A DNA stretch of 39,902 nucleotides from an uncultured Oscillospiraceae bacterium (GTDB lineage Bacteria > Bacillota > Clostridia > Oscillospirales > Oscillospiraceae), in the NCBI GenBank assembly GCA_934623575.1, contig CAKTVL010000015.1, positions 1 through 39,902 on the forward strand, in the 5' to 3' direction. Within the stretch, counting starts at the first letter, position 1, and every line of letters starts with the position of its first letter. Below are positions 1 to 8,627 of this stretch, one piece after another. The position numbers and the translations under genes are program-made. The notes under the pieces are model-generated. The model was not told where the DNA came from. It worked only from the letters and a program-made list of their open reading frames with translations, and made no database searches.

Positions 1-1124
1 ACGCCCACGCACTTGCCGCAGCGGATGCACTGGGGATCCTCGACGTACTGCTCCTCCTTGTCGGCGAAGGCCAGCATGGCGCCGGTGCCCTTGCCCACGG
101 AGACGTCCACGTCGTACTGGGCCAGACCCATCATCGGGCCGCCCATGATCAGCTTGTAGGTCTCGTCCTTCAGACCGCCGCAGGCGTCGAAGAGCTTGGT
201 GATGGGGGTGCCGATGGGGCACTCGATGTTCTTGGGGTCGATGACGCCGGAGCCGGAGACCGTGACGATCTTGTTGACCACGGGCATGCCCTCGTACACC
301 GCGCGATAGATGGCGCAGGTGGTGTTCAGGTTAAAGATGCAGCAGCCCGCATCGGCGGGCAGCTTGCCGGAGGGCACCTGACGGCCGGAGACGGCCTGGA
401 CCAGCTGCTTCTCAGCGCCCTGGGGATAGCGGGTGTGCAGGACCTCCACCACCACGGGGGCGTTGAGCTCGGCGATCTTGGCGTTGAGCACGTCAGCCGC
501 GTTCTGCTTGTTGGCCTCGATGCCGATGTAGACCTTATCCACGCCGAAGCACTTGGCCAGCAGGGTCGCGCCCTTGATGACCTGGTCGGGACGCTCCAGA
601 CAGGTGCGATGGTCGCCGGTGATGTACGGCTCGCACTCCGCGGCGTTGATGATGACGTAGTCCACCTTGCCCAGACCGGAAGAGATCTTGACGTGGGTGG
701 GGAACGTCGCGCCGCCTTGGCCGACGATGCCGGCGTTCTTGACGATCTCCACCAGCTGCTCGGGAGTCAGGCTGTCGGGGTCCGCCACGGGCTTGACTTC
801 CTCGGAGATCTCGTCCTGGAAGTCGTTTTCAATGACCACGGACATCATCTTGCCGCCCATAGAGAAGGGACGGGGCTCCACGGCTTTCACCGTGCCGGAG
901 ATGCTGGCGTGGATGGGGGCGGAAACGAATCCGCCGGGTTCGCCGATCCTCTGTCCAATTTTTACCTTGTCGCCCACCGCAACGATAGGCTTGCAAGGCG
1001 CACCGATGTGCATAGACATGGGAATGACCACCTCAGCCGGCGCTGCCAGCTGTTCGATGGCCTTTTCATTGGTCGCGGCCTTCATGTCGTTGGGATGAAC
1101 GCCGCCAAAGAAAGCTTGTGCCAT
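1..1124 (-). CDS. rnfC: Electron transport complex subunit RnfC (5' part, runs off window)
   Basis: RnfC is the membrane-associated subunit of the Rnf ferredoxin:NAD+ oxidoreductase, which pumps ions as electrons pass from reduced ferredoxin to NAD+. About 374 codons are visible from an ATG at 1124, preceded by GAGGTG (1131-1136). The N-terminal region begins MAQAFFGGVHP and has the RnfC barrel-sandwich segment (PGGFVSAPIHASISGTV). It is followed by the NADH/FMN-binding-like part with GQGGATFPTHVK and NAAECEPYITGD. The window ends at the first 4Fe-4S cluster motif, QCIRCGKCVGV, so the ferredoxin-like C-terminus and probably rnfD/G/E/A/B lie to the left. The ORF is open to the edge, so it is partial only because of the window. 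Identity is certain at family level. Confidence 0.95.
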   Translation of the reverse strand, partial: MAQAFFGGVHPNDMKAATNEKAIEQLAAPAEVVIPMSMHIGAPCKPIVAVGDKVKIGQRIGEPGGFVSAPIHASISGTVKAVEPRPFSMGGKMMSVVIENDFQDEISEEVKPVADPDSLTPEQLVEIVKNAGIVGQGGATFPTHVKISSGLGKVDYVIINAAECEPYITGDHRTCLERPDQVIKGATLLAKCFGVDKVYIGIEANKQNAADVLNAKIAELNAPVVVEVLHTRYPQGAEKQLVQAVSGRQVPSGKLPADAGCCIFNLNTTCAIYRAVYEGMPVVNKIVTVSGSGVIDPKNIECPIGTPITKLFDACGGLKDETYKLIMGGPMMGLAQYDVDVSVGKGTGAMLAFADKEEQYVEDPQCIRCGKCVG

Positions 1125-1179
1125 TGTCTTCACCTCATCTTACTACCGGGTGGCCTTGTGCCACCGCATACTATTCTAA

Positions 1180-1208
1180 ATATTACAACAAAACTTTTGT
1201 CTTGTCCA
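1180..1208 (-). promoter_or_regulatory. Candidate sigma-A promoter of rnfC
   Basis: On the minus strand TGGACA (1203-1208) and TAATAT (1180-1185) are separated by 17 bases, about 55 bases upstream of the rnfC start. The leader then carries a perfect 6-bp hairpin GGTGGC/GCCACC at 1149-1165. Both boxes are imperfect, so this is a candidate only. Confidence 0.4.
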
Positions 1209-1275
1209 GTCCCGTGTTAAAATTCACGCGGTTTTTTGTGGTTTTTGTCGGAACCTTCACCGGAGAGACAGCCAC

Positions 1276-1304
1276 TTGTGTTTTTCCCGCAGGTATGCTA
1301 CACT
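1276..1304 (+). promoter_or_regulatory. Sigma-A-type promoter for the DUF975 gene
   Basis: TTGTGT (1276-1281), 17 bases, TACACT (1299-1304), with a TG one base upstream of the -10 (extended -10). It lies 70 bases ahead of the DUF975 start and faces away from rnfC. Confidence 0.55.
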
Positions 1305-1374
1305 ATGTGGCAGAGGGCGTCACCGCGCCCGTAGCACTGCGCTATATCATATTCCGAAGGGATGGTGTTTTAGT

Positions 1375-2136
1375 ATGGTTCTTGACCGCAGCGCGCTGAA
1401 GCGCGAGTCCAAAGCCCTGCTCAAGACCGCACGGGTCAACCCCTATCTGTTCACACTGCTGGCACTGGCCATTTCGCTGGTGGTCGGCGCCATCGACAAC
1501 TATGTCGCCATGGACGACGATTTTGCCTATCTCTACTCCATGCAGTCCGGCATGGACCTGAGCTTTCTGGCGCTGCACCGGGCGTTCCCCACGGTGGTGG
1601 TGCTGTTCGTGTCCATCGTGTGCGCCCTGCTGACCGTGGTGCTCGGCGCCGGCGAGTATCTGTACCACCTGGGCATCCGCCGGGGCGAGGAGATGCCCTA
1701 TGTGACGCTGTTCGACGGCTTTGCCTTCGCCGGGAAGATCATCCTGCTGTCCATCGTGCAGTACATCTTCATCTTCCTGTGGTCGCTGCTGCTGGTGATC
1801 CCCGGCATCGTGGCCGCCTACCGCTACCGCTTTGCGATACTGAATCTGTGCGAGAACCCGGAGATCGGCGTGATGGAGGCCATCAACATGAGCAAGGAGC
1901 AGACGCGGGGCTTCAAGTGGCAGCTGTTCGTGCTGGATCTGAGCTTTATCGGCTGGGAGCTGCTGGCGGGTCTGACGCTGGGCATCCTGAACATCTGGCT
2001 GGTCCCCTACATAGCCCAGAGCAACATCGCCTTCTTCCAGGAGATCAAGAAGTTCAAGGGCGTCGGGTTCTTCCCCCATCAGGAGGAGGACGGACAGTTC
2101 CGGCCGCAGGACCCCTTCGGCGACGACAACTGGTAA
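1375..2136 (+). CDS. DUF975 family integral membrane protein
   Basis: A protein of 253 residues with a short basic N-terminus (MVLDRSALKRESK) and about five to six hydrophobic segments. The first is around NPYLFTLLALAISLVVGAI; further ones surround FPTVVVLFVSIVCALLTVV and IFLWSLLLVIPGIVAAYRYR. The C-terminal part has the family-typical pattern of AINMSKEQTRGFKWQLF, LSFIGWELLAGLTLGI and VPYIAQSNIAFFQEI. DUF975 proteins are widespread in Clostridia and their function is unknown. The ATG at 1375 was chosen because upstream in-frame codons overlap the promoter; a purine-rich GAAGGGATGG precedes it, though at long spacing. It is monocistronic and closed by a hairpin terminator. Confidence 0.85.
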   Translation: MVLDRSALKRESKALLKTARVNPYLFTLLALAISLVVGAIDNYVAMDDDFAYLYSMQSGMDLSFLALHRAFPTVVVLFVSIVCALLTVVLGAGEYLYHLGIRRGEEMPYVTLFDGFAFAGKIILLSIVQYIFIFLWSLLLVIPGIVAAYRYRFAILNLCENPEIGVMEAINMSKEQTRGFKWQLFVLDLSFIGWELLAGLTLGILNIWLVPYIAQSNIAFFQEIKKFKGVGFFPHQEEDGQFRPQDPFGDDNW

Positions 2137-2148
2137 GATAAGAAACAG

Positions 2149-2179
2149 AAAAACGGACACCGAAGGGTGTCCGTTTTTT
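2149..2179. terminator. Bidirectional terminator between DUF975 gene and E2-like gene
   Basis: Perfect stem AACGGACACC/GGTGTCCGTT around a GAAG tetraloop, with an A-run on the left and a T-run on the right, so it can stop transcription from both converging genes. Confidence 0.9.
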
Positions 2180-2190
2180 ATGTATACAGG

Positions 2191-3021
2191 TCACTGGGGG
2201 TCGCTGCCGTCGAAGGGCGTCTCCAGGCAGGTGAGGTCACGGAGGCACTTGCGGAAGTCATTGTAGAAGGCGGCGTATTCGTAGCCGGTGCAGATGCGCT
2301 CGTCCATGACGATGCCCAGAGGCATCATCTTCTTGCTGAGGTCGCCGCTCATGTAGTTGGGCACGGGCTTGCCCATGCAGACGAACACGCTGGTGGTGCC
2401 GAACTCGTAGCAGTGGTGGTAGATGTAGCTGGTCTTGATAGAGGCCAGGTTGGTGATGAACAGGCTGGTGTGGAAGGGGCTGAGGTCGATGATCTTCCGG
2501 GGCAGCAGGCCGTGCTTGTCCAGGTGATAGGCCAGCCAGACCACGAATTTCGGCAGGCCGGGGACGGAGAACATCATCTTGGCGAACTTGTCGGTGCTGT
2601 TTTTCTGCTCGGTCTGGCTGTTGGCCTCGATAACGTCGGTGATCTTCTGCTGGACGGTGAAGATGGTGTCCTTGGGGTCCAGATAGATCTTCAGCGTGGT
2701 CTCGTCCGGGGAGCCGTCGGGGCGCTTTTTCAGGATGACGAAGGAGACGCAGAAGTGGTCACGCTCGTAGAGGTGGCTGTTGACCACGAACCAGTTGAGC
2801 TTGGGGTTGGTCTGATACGCCTTGTAATAGGCGGAGATGATCACCGCCATGTGGTTGATGCGGACACCGGCGCGGCGCTTTTCGCGGATGTAGGCCTTGA
2901 TGGCCTCCTCGTCGATGTTCTCGGTGATGGTGTTCCAGGCGTCGTACCGCTTGGGCATGATATAGGGAATGGCCGCCACGATGGGAGGCAGATCTTTTAC
3001 GCGCTTTCCGTCAGGACGCAT
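2191..3021 (-). CDS. Stand-alone 2-oxoacid dehydrogenase acyltransferase (E2)-like protein, catalytic motif degenerate
   Basis: The 276 residues match the catalytic domain of dihydrolipoamide acyltransferases and chloramphenicol acetyltransferase, with no lipoyl or subunit-binding domain in front. Recognisable parts are the early PYIMPKRYDAWNTI, the RINHMAVIISAYYKAY helix and the C-terminal YEFGTTSVFVCMGK strand. In E2 enzymes the active site is DHRxxDG. Here the corresponding stretch near residues 240-246 reads DERICTG, so the catalytic His is Glu and the Asp is Thr. The protein may therefore bind an acyl-CoA-like ligand, trimerise or act structurally rather than catalyse. The start at 3021 has GAGGAA seven bases upstream. 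No E1 or E3 genes are nearby. Confidence 0.75.
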   Translation of the reverse strand: MRPDGKRVKDLPPIVAAIPYIMPKRYDAWNTITENIDEEAIKAYIREKRRAGVRINHMAVIISAYYKAYQTNPKLNWFVVNSHLYERDHFCVSFVILKKRPDGSPDETTLKIYLDPKDTIFTVQQKITDVIEANSQTEQKNSTDKFAKMMFSVPGLPKFVVWLAYHLDKHGLLPRKIIDLSPFHTSLFITNLASIKTSYIYHHCYEFGTTSVFVCMGKPVPNYMSGDLSKKMMPLGIVMDERICTGYEYAAFYNDFRKCLRDLTCLETPFDGSDPQ

Positions 3022-3099
3022 GGGCAGTTCCTCGATTCTGTTGGATTACCCCCATCATAAATCATCTTAACGGGGATTGCAAGTCAATGTAATTTTTTC

Positions 3100-3128
3100 T
3101 TTACCTTTGGCGGCGTATTTGTTATAAT
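3100..3128 (+). promoter_or_regulatory. Sigma-A promoter of the recJ-relA operon
   Basis: TTTACC (3100-3105), 17 bases, perfect TATAAT (3123-3128) with an extended -10 TG. It lies 65 bases before the chosen recJ start. Confidence 0.75.
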
Positions 3129-3192
3129 AAAGTATTATCTTAGTTAAGCTGGGGTGAAAGCTTTTTCACACGCCGGAAAGGAGGCGGACACC

Positions 3193-5292
3193 GTGAAATT
3201 CAGCAAGTGGCACATCGCGCCGGAGCATCCGGAGGCGCAGGAGCGCCTGCGGCAGGCGGGGTATTCGTATCTGGTGTCCGCCGTGCTGGCGGCCAGAGGC
3301 GTGGAGACGCCGGAGGCGGCTGCGGCCTTTCTGGAGCGGGAGGACCGGCTGACCATCAGCCCGCTGCGGATGAAGGACATGGACAAGGCCGTTTCGCGGG
3401 TGCAGCAGGCGCTGCACGACGGGGAGAAGCTCGCCGTGTTCGGCGACTACGACGTGGACGGCATCACGGCCACCTGCATCCTGGTGGACTATCTCAAGAG
3501 CCGGGGCGCAGACGTGGTGCACTACATTCCCCGGCGCATCGAGGACGGCTACGGCCTCAGCCGCGACGCCATCAAGGGCCTGTATGACCAGGGCGTGCGC
3601 CTGCTGGTAACGGTGGACTGCGGCATCACCGGGGTGGAAGAGGTGGACTACGCCAACTCGCTGGGGCTGGACGTGGTGGTCACCGACCACCACGAGTGCC
3701 GGGAGGAGCTGCCCCGCGCCATCGCGGTGGTGGACCCCCACCGGAGCGACTGCGGCTATCCCTTCAAGCATCTGGCGGGCTGCGGCGTGGCGCTGAAGCT
3801 GGTGCTGGCCCTGGGCGGGCCGGACCGGGAGGAGTCGCTGTTCGCCCGGTACTGCACGCTGGCGGCCATCGGCACGGTGGCGGACGTGATGCAGATGTCC
3901 GGGGAGAACCGGACCATCGTGTCACGGGGACTGGCCACGCTGGAGCACTCGGACTTTATCGGCCTGCACGCGCTGCTGCGGGAGGCGGGGCTCAGCGGGA
4001 AGGAGATCTCCTCGGTGCAGATCGGCTTCGTGCTGGCGCCGCGGATCAACGCCGCGGGGCGCATGGGCGAGGCGGACAAGGCCGCGGAGCTGCTGCTGTG
4101 CAGCGATCCGGCGGCGGCGGAGCAGATGGCCAAGGAGCTGTGCGCCCTGAACCGGGAGCGGCAGAACGTGGAGCAGGATATCTACTCCCAGGCGGAGGAG
4201 ATGATCGGCCGGCTGCCCGACCGGGACCGCAGCGCGCTGGTGCTGGAATCCAGCCGGTGGCACCAGGGCGTGGTGGGCATCGTGGCCAGCCGGCTCAGCG
4301 AGAAATACTCCCGGCCCAGCTTTATGATCCACCTGAACGGCAGCACCGGAAAGGGCAGCTGCCGCAGCTGGGGCGGGTTCAACCTGTTTGCGGCGCTGGA
4401 GAGCTGCAAGGACCTGCTGCTGGGCTTCGGCGGGCACGAGCTGGCAGCGGGCTTTACCATCGATCGGGAGAAAATACCGGCCTTCCGGGACCGGATGAAC
4501 GAGTTCGCCCGCAGCTACTGCGGCGGGCTGCAGCCGGAGTCCGCGCTGGAGGTGGACACGGCCATCACGCACCCCGGCGACGTGACGCTGGAGGAGCTGG
4601 AGTCGCTGTCGGTGCTGGAGCCATACGGCAGCGGCAACGCCCGGCCGGTGTTCTGCCTGCTGGGGGCCACGCTGCTGCGGATGCAGAACGTGGGCCAGAA
4701 CCGGCACCTGAAGCTGCGGCTGGGCAAGGGCTGCGCCCAATTCGACGGGATATTCTTCTCCACCGTGGCGGAGCGGTGCGGCTGCGCCGTGGGCGACCGG
4801 GTGGACGCGGCGTTTTATTTGCAGGTCAACGAGTTCCGGGGGAACCGGACGGTGCAGCTGCAGATGGTGGACATACGGCCGTCGCTGTGCGCCAGCGGAC
4901 GGGAGCAGGAGGCGCTGACGCTGGAGCGGCGGTGCGCCGAGGGCGGGGCGCTGCCCGCACGGGAGGCCCGGCGGGCGCTGCCCACCCGGGAGCAGTTCGC
5001 CGCGGCGTGGCGGTTTTTGGAGCGGAACGTGCCGGAGCAGGGGCTGACCACGGAGTGGCTGCCGCTGCTGCGGCTGATGGCCGCCGAGGTGGGCGGCACG
5101 GAGCCGTTCCTGCGAGCGGCGGTGTGCGCCGCCGTGTTCCGGGAGCGGGGGCTGCTGGACTGGCAACAGACGGAGGACAGCATCACGCTGGTGCTGAAGC
5201 GGGGGCGGCACGTGGTGCTGGAGCAGTCGCCGCTGATGGCGGCGCTGCGATGCGAGAGCACGAGCAATGAGAGAGGAGGCGGTGCACTGTGA
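3193..5292 (+). CDS. recJ: Single-stranded-DNA-specific exonuclease RecJ
   Basis: RecJ degrades single-stranded DNA 5' to 3' in recombinational and mismatch repair in the cytoplasm. The 699-residue protein has the DHH phosphoesterase motifs VFGDYDVDGITA (near residue 82), VTVDCGI and VTDHHE. The DHHA1 part follows (GAPRINAAGRMG-type stretch, here LAPRINAAGRMGEADKAAEL) with the substrate-binding GGHELAAGFT. An OB-type and RecJ C-terminal region ends the protein. I chose the GTG at 3193 because AAAGGAGG sits eight bases upstream; an in-frame GTG at 3154 has no such site. The stop overlaps the relA start (GTGA). In many Clostridia apt lies between recJ and relA; here it is absent. Confidence 0.93.
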   Translation: MKFSKWHIAPEHPEAQERLRQAGYSYLVSAVLAARGVETPEAAAAFLEREDRLTISPLRMKDMDKAVSRVQQALHDGEKLAVFGDYDVDGITATCILVDYLKSRGADVVHYIPRRIEDGYGLSRDAIKGLYDQGVRLLVTVDCGITGVEEVDYANSLGLDVVVTDHHECREELPRAIAVVDPHRSDCGYPFKHLAGCGVALKLVLALGGPDREESLFARYCTLAAIGTVADVMQMSGENRTIVSRGLATLEHSDFIGLHALLREAGLSGKEISSVQIGFVLAPRINAAGRMGEADKAAELLLCSDPAAAEQMAKELCALNRERQNVEQDIYSQAEEMIGRLPDRDRSALVLESSRWHQGVVGIVASRLSEKYSRPSFMIHLNGSTGKGSCRSWGGFNLFAALESCKDLLLGFGGHELAAGFTIDREKIPAFRDRMNEFARSYCGGLQPESALEVDTAITHPGDVTLEELESLSVLEPYGSGNARPVFCLLGATLLRMQNVGQNRHLKLRLGKGCAQFDGIFFSTVAERCGCAVGDRVDAAFYLQVNEFRGNRTVQLQMVDIRPSLCASGREQEALTLERRCAEGGALPAREARRALPTREQFAAAWRFLERNVPEQGLTTEWLPLLRLMAAEVGGTEPFLRAAVCAAVFRERGLLDWQQTEDSITLVLKRGRHVVLEQSPLMAALRCESTSNERGGGAL

Positions 5293-7493
5293 CGCCGCAG
5301 GAGCAGTACGAACACCTGATAGAGACCGTGAAGGGCTATAACCCCACGGCGGGCTTTGACCAGATACGCGCCGCATACGAATTCGCCGACGCACACCACG
5401 CGGGGCAGAACCGCAAGGACGGGTCGCCCTTTATCACCCACCCGCTGGCGGTGGCGCAGATCGTGGCGGAGGAGCTGCACCTGGACACGGAGTCCATCGT
5501 GGCGGCGCTGCTGCACGACACCATCGAGGACACCACCGCCACCCACGAGGAGCTGAGCCGGCTGTTCTCCCCCACGGTGGCGGACCTGGTGGAGGGCGTC
5601 AGCAAGCTGACGCGAGTACACTACACCTCTAAGGAAGAGGAGCAGATGGAGAACCTGCGGAAGATGCTGATGGCCATGGCCAAGGACATTCGGGTGATCC
5701 TCATCAAGATCTCCGACCGGCTGCACAACATGCGCACCATGGAGTATCAGACGCCGGAGAAGCAGAAGCAGAAGTCCTTCGAGACCATGGAGATCTACGC
5801 CCCCATCGCCCACCGGCTGGGCATGCAGAAGATGAAGTGGGAGCTGGAGGATCTGTCGCTGAAGTATCTGGACCCGGTGGGCTACCGGGAGATCACCGAG
5901 GCGCTGGACGAGAAGGCGGCGGAGTATGACGGCTTTATGTCCGCCGTTCACGACCGCATCGTCACGCGGCTGAAGGAGGAGGGCATCGAGGCCACGGTCT
6001 ATGGCCGGATGAAGCACCCCTACTCCATCTACCGCAAGATGTACACCCAGAACAAGAGTCTGGACGACGTGTTCGACCTGTTCGCCTTCCGGGTGATCGT
6101 GGACACGGTGGCGGACTGCTACAACGTGCTGGGCATCATCCACGACCTGTTCAAGCCCATTCTGGGGCGGTTCAAGGACTATATCGGCACGCCCAAGCCC
6201 AACATGTACCAGAGCCTGCACACCACGGTGGTGGGCGAGAGCGGCATCCCCTTTGAGGTACAGATCCGCACCAAGGAGATGCACGAGGTGGCGGAGTACG
6301 GCGTGGCCGCCCACTGGAAGTACAAGCAGAACGGCCAGGGCGCCGGCGACGAGCGCAGCTATGAGTGGGTGCGGCGGCTGCTGGAGAACCAGGAGGACGC
6401 CGACGCGGAGGACTTTATCCACTCGCTGAAGGTGGACATGTTCGCCGACGAGGTGTTCGTGTTCACCCCCAACGGCGACGTCATCAACCTGCCCGCCGGA
6501 GCCACGCCCATCGACTTCGCGTACACCATACACTCGGCCATCGGCAACCACATGGTGGGGGCCAAGGTCAACGGGCGCATCGTGCAGTTCGACTATCACC
6601 TGCGCAACGGCGACGTGGTGGAGGTGATGACCAGCAAATCCGCCCACGGCCCCAGCCGGGACTGGGTGAAGATCGCACGGTCCAGCAACGCGCGGAGCAA
6701 GATACGCCAGTGGTTCAAGAAGGAAAAGCGGGACGAGAACATCGTCAACGGGCGGCAGAGCTTCGAATCGGAGCTGAAGCGCACCGGCGTGACGCTGAAG
6801 GAGCTGACCAGCGAGGAAAACCTGCCGGGCGTGCTGAAAAAGCTGTGCTTCTCGTCCCTGGACGATATGTACGCGGCCATCGGCTACGGCGGCATCTCGG
6901 CGCTGAAGGTCATCGGGCGGCTGCGGGAGGACATTCAGCGCATCGTACACCTGCACCAGACGGAGCGGCAAGCGGAGGTGCCTGTGGCCGACCAGCCGCA
7001 GGTCATGCGCCCCGCCGTGCCCCAGCGGGCCAGAGGCGAGCAGGGCATCGTGGTGGAGGGACTGACCAACTGCCTGGTGAAATTCTCCAAGTGCTGTACC
7101 CCCGTGCCGGGGGACGACATCGTGGGCTTCATCACCCGGGGCTACGGCATCTCCGTGCACCGGGCGGACTGCCCCAACGCCGACCCGGCCCGACGGAAGC
7201 CCAACGAGGCGGGGCGGTGGATCAAGGTGTCCTGGGGCAGCGACACCCGGGAGAGCTACCGCACCACGCTGGAGGTGACGGCCAAGGACCGCATCAACCT
7301 GATCATGGACGTGTCCACGGTGCTGTCCAGCACCAAGACCCATGTGTCCTCGCTGAACGCCCGGAGCACGCCGGACGGCTTCGCGCTGCTGTCGCTGGAC
7401 ATCGACGTGCCCGACAGCGGACAGCTGAAAACCGTCATGCGGCGCATCGAGCAGATCTCCGGGGTCATGCGGGTGACGCGGCCGGCGGGATAA
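5289..7493 (+). CDS. relA: Bifunctional (p)ppGpp synthetase/hydrolase RelA/SpoT
   Basis: This long RSH enzyme makes and degrades the stringent-response alarmone (p)ppGpp. The 734 residues show, in order, the HD hydrolase domain ([15 protein letters not shown] and LLHDTIEDT, so the hydrolase motif is intact) and the synthetase domain ([42 protein letters not shown]). These are followed by TGS ([16 protein letters not shown]), the zinc-finger/RIS region with [17 protein letters not shown] and a C-terminal ACT domain. Both activities are therefore expected, as in Bacillus Rel. It begins with GTG overlapping the recJ stop by four bases, which implies translational coupling. A 53-base gap separates it from dtd. 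Confidence 0.95.
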   Translation: MTPQEQYEHLIETVKGYNPTAGFDQIRAAYEFADAHHAGQNRKDGSPFITHPLAVAQIVAEELHLDTESIVAALLHDTIEDTTATHEELSRLFSPTVADLVEGVSKLTRVHYTSKEEEQMENLRKMLMAMAKDIRVILIKISDRLHNMRTMEYQTPEKQKQKSFETMEIYAPIAHRLGMQKMKWELEDLSLKYLDPVGYREITEALDEKAAEYDGFMSAVHDRIVTRLKEEGIEATVYGRMKHPYSIYRKMYTQNKSLDDVFDLFAFRVIVDTVADCYNVLGIIHDLFKPILGRFKDYIGTPKPNMYQSLHTTVVGESGIPFEVQIRTKEMHEVAEYGVAAHWKYKQNGQGAGDERSYEWVRRLLENQEDADAEDFIHSLKVDMFADEVFVFTPNGDVINLPAGATPIDFAYTIHSAIGNHMVGAKVNGRIVQFDYHLRNGDVVEVMTSKSAHGPSRDWVKIARSSNARSKIRQWFKKEKRDENIVNGRQSFESELKRTGVTLKELTSEENLPGVLKKLCFSSLDDMYAAIGYGGISALKVIGRLREDIQRIVHLHQTERQAEVPVADQPQVMRPAVPQRARGEQGIVVEGLTNCLVKFSKCCTPVPGDDIVGFITRGYGISVHRADCPNADPARRKPNEAGRWIKVSWGSDTRESYRTTLEVTAKDRINLIMDVSTVLSSTKTHVSSLNARSTPDGFALLSLDIDVPDSGQLKTVMRRIEQISGVMRVTRPAG

Positions 7494-7546
7494 AACGAGA
7501 AATATCGGAAAATACCGAATACTGTCTGTATAAAGGAGAACATATT

Positions 7547-7993
7547 ATGCGCGCTGTATTGACGCGGGTGAAGCACGCCAGCGTTTCCGTGGACGGAAAG
7601 GTCATCGGAAAGATCGGCGAGGGGTTTCTGGTGCTGCTGGGCGTGACCCATGAGGACACGGAGGCCCAGGCGGTGAAGCTGGCCGACAAGCTGACGGGAC
7701 TGCGCATCTTTGAGGATGAAAACGAGAAGATGAACCGCAGTCTGGCGGACGTGGGCGGCGAGCTGCTGATCGTGTCGCAGTTCACCCTGTACGCCAACTG
7801 CAAAAAGGGCCGGCGGCCGGAGTTTTTGTCGGCGGCGCGGCCGGAGGTGGCCATACCGCTGTATGAGAAGTTCGTACAGCTGTGCCGGGACAAGGGCTTC
7901 CACACGGAGACCGGCGAGTTCGGCGCGTACATGCAGGTGGACAGCCTGAACGACGGGCCGCTGACCATCATACTGGACACGGACACACTGTAA
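7547..7993 (+). CDS. dtd: D-aminoacyl-tRNA deacylase
   Basis: DTD hydrolyses D-amino acids from mischarged tRNA and so keeps D-residues out of proteins. The 148-residue protein has the usual length and begins [17 protein letters not shown]. It contains the conserved [17 protein letters not shown] segment and the C-terminal [11 protein letters not shown]. The last matches the family's G-cisPro motif (normally NxGPVT), with Leu in place of Val. The ATG at 7547 follows AAAGGAGAAC at good spacing. It sits in the conserved relA-dtd order and is followed after ten bases by the MBL gene with its own GGAGG. Confidence 0.95.
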   Translation: MRAVLTRVKHASVSVDGKVIGKIGEGFLVLLGVTHEDTEAQAVKLADKLTGLRIFEDENEKMNRSLADVGGELLIVSQFTLYANCKKGRRPEFLSAARPEVAIPLYEKFVQLCRDKGFHTETGEFGAYMQVDSLNDGPLTIILDTDTL

Positions 7994-8003
7994 GGAGGAC
8001 GCT

Positions 8004-8627
8004 ATGACGATTCAGACCATGCAGGTGGGGCCCATCATGACCAACTGTTATCTGCTGTGCGACGAGGACGCCGGGGTGTGCGCCCTGATCGACCCCGGCG
8101 ACGACGCGGAGCATCTGGAGCAGTGGGTGGCCCAGAGCGGCTGCGCGCTCAGGTACATCCTGCTGACCCACGGACACTTTGACCACACCTCCGCCGTGCG
8201 GCCGCTGCTGGAAAAGCACCCGGAGGTGCCGGTATACATCCAGGAGAAGGACAGCGTGGACGGCCGGGGCGGCGAGCTGCTGTTTACCCGCGTGGGCGCG
8301 GAGAACCAGCGGTATTATAAAGAGGGCGACGTGCTGACGCTGGGCGGACTGACCATCCGGGTGATGGAGACGCCGGGCCACTCGGAGGGTTCCGTGTGCC
8401 TGCTGCTGGACAAGGAGCGGGTGATGTTCTCCGGGGACACGCTGTTCCGCTGCTCCTGCGGGCGGTGCGACTTCCCCGGCGGGAGCTATCCCAAAATGCT
8501 GACGTCGCTGGGACGGCTGGCGGCGCTGGAGGGGGACTGGCGGGTGCTGCCGGGGCATGACCGGGAGACCACGCTGGAGGGCGAGCGCCGGATGAACCCC
8601 TACATGCGGCAGGGTGCGGCGCGATGA
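8004..8627 (+). CDS. MBL-fold metallo-hydrolase (glyoxalase II-like)
   Basis: A 207-residue metallo-beta-lactamase-fold hydrolase. The zinc-binding signature THGHFDH lies near residues 54-60. ETPGHSEGSVCL supplies the next His, GDTLFRCSCGRCD the bridging Asp region and LPGHDRETTLE the last His. Length and motifs match the small glyoxalase-II-like proteins that follow dtd in many Clostridia; the true substrate is not established. Its start is preceded by AAGGAGG and its end overlaps the hemZ start by four bases (ATGA), so the two are coupled. Confidence 0.92.
   Translation: MTIQTMQVGPIMTNCYLLCDEDAGVCALIDPGDDAEHLEQWVAQSGCALRYILLTHGHFDHTSAVRPLLEKHPEVPVYIQEKDSVDGRGGELLFTRVGAENQRYYKEGDVLTLGGLTIRVMETPGHSEGSVCLLLDKERVMFSGDTLFRCSCGRCDFPGGSYPKMLTSLGRLAALEGDWRVLPGHDRETTLEGERRMNPYMRQGAAR

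Noticed and set aside
3154..3192. Earlier GTG start for recJ
   Set aside because: No ribosome site precedes it, whereas AAAGGAGG is correctly placed before GTG 3193 and the RecJ-like sequence begins there.
4815..7343. 842-codon open frame opposite recJ and relA
   Set aside because: Antisense shadow of two well-conserved genes.
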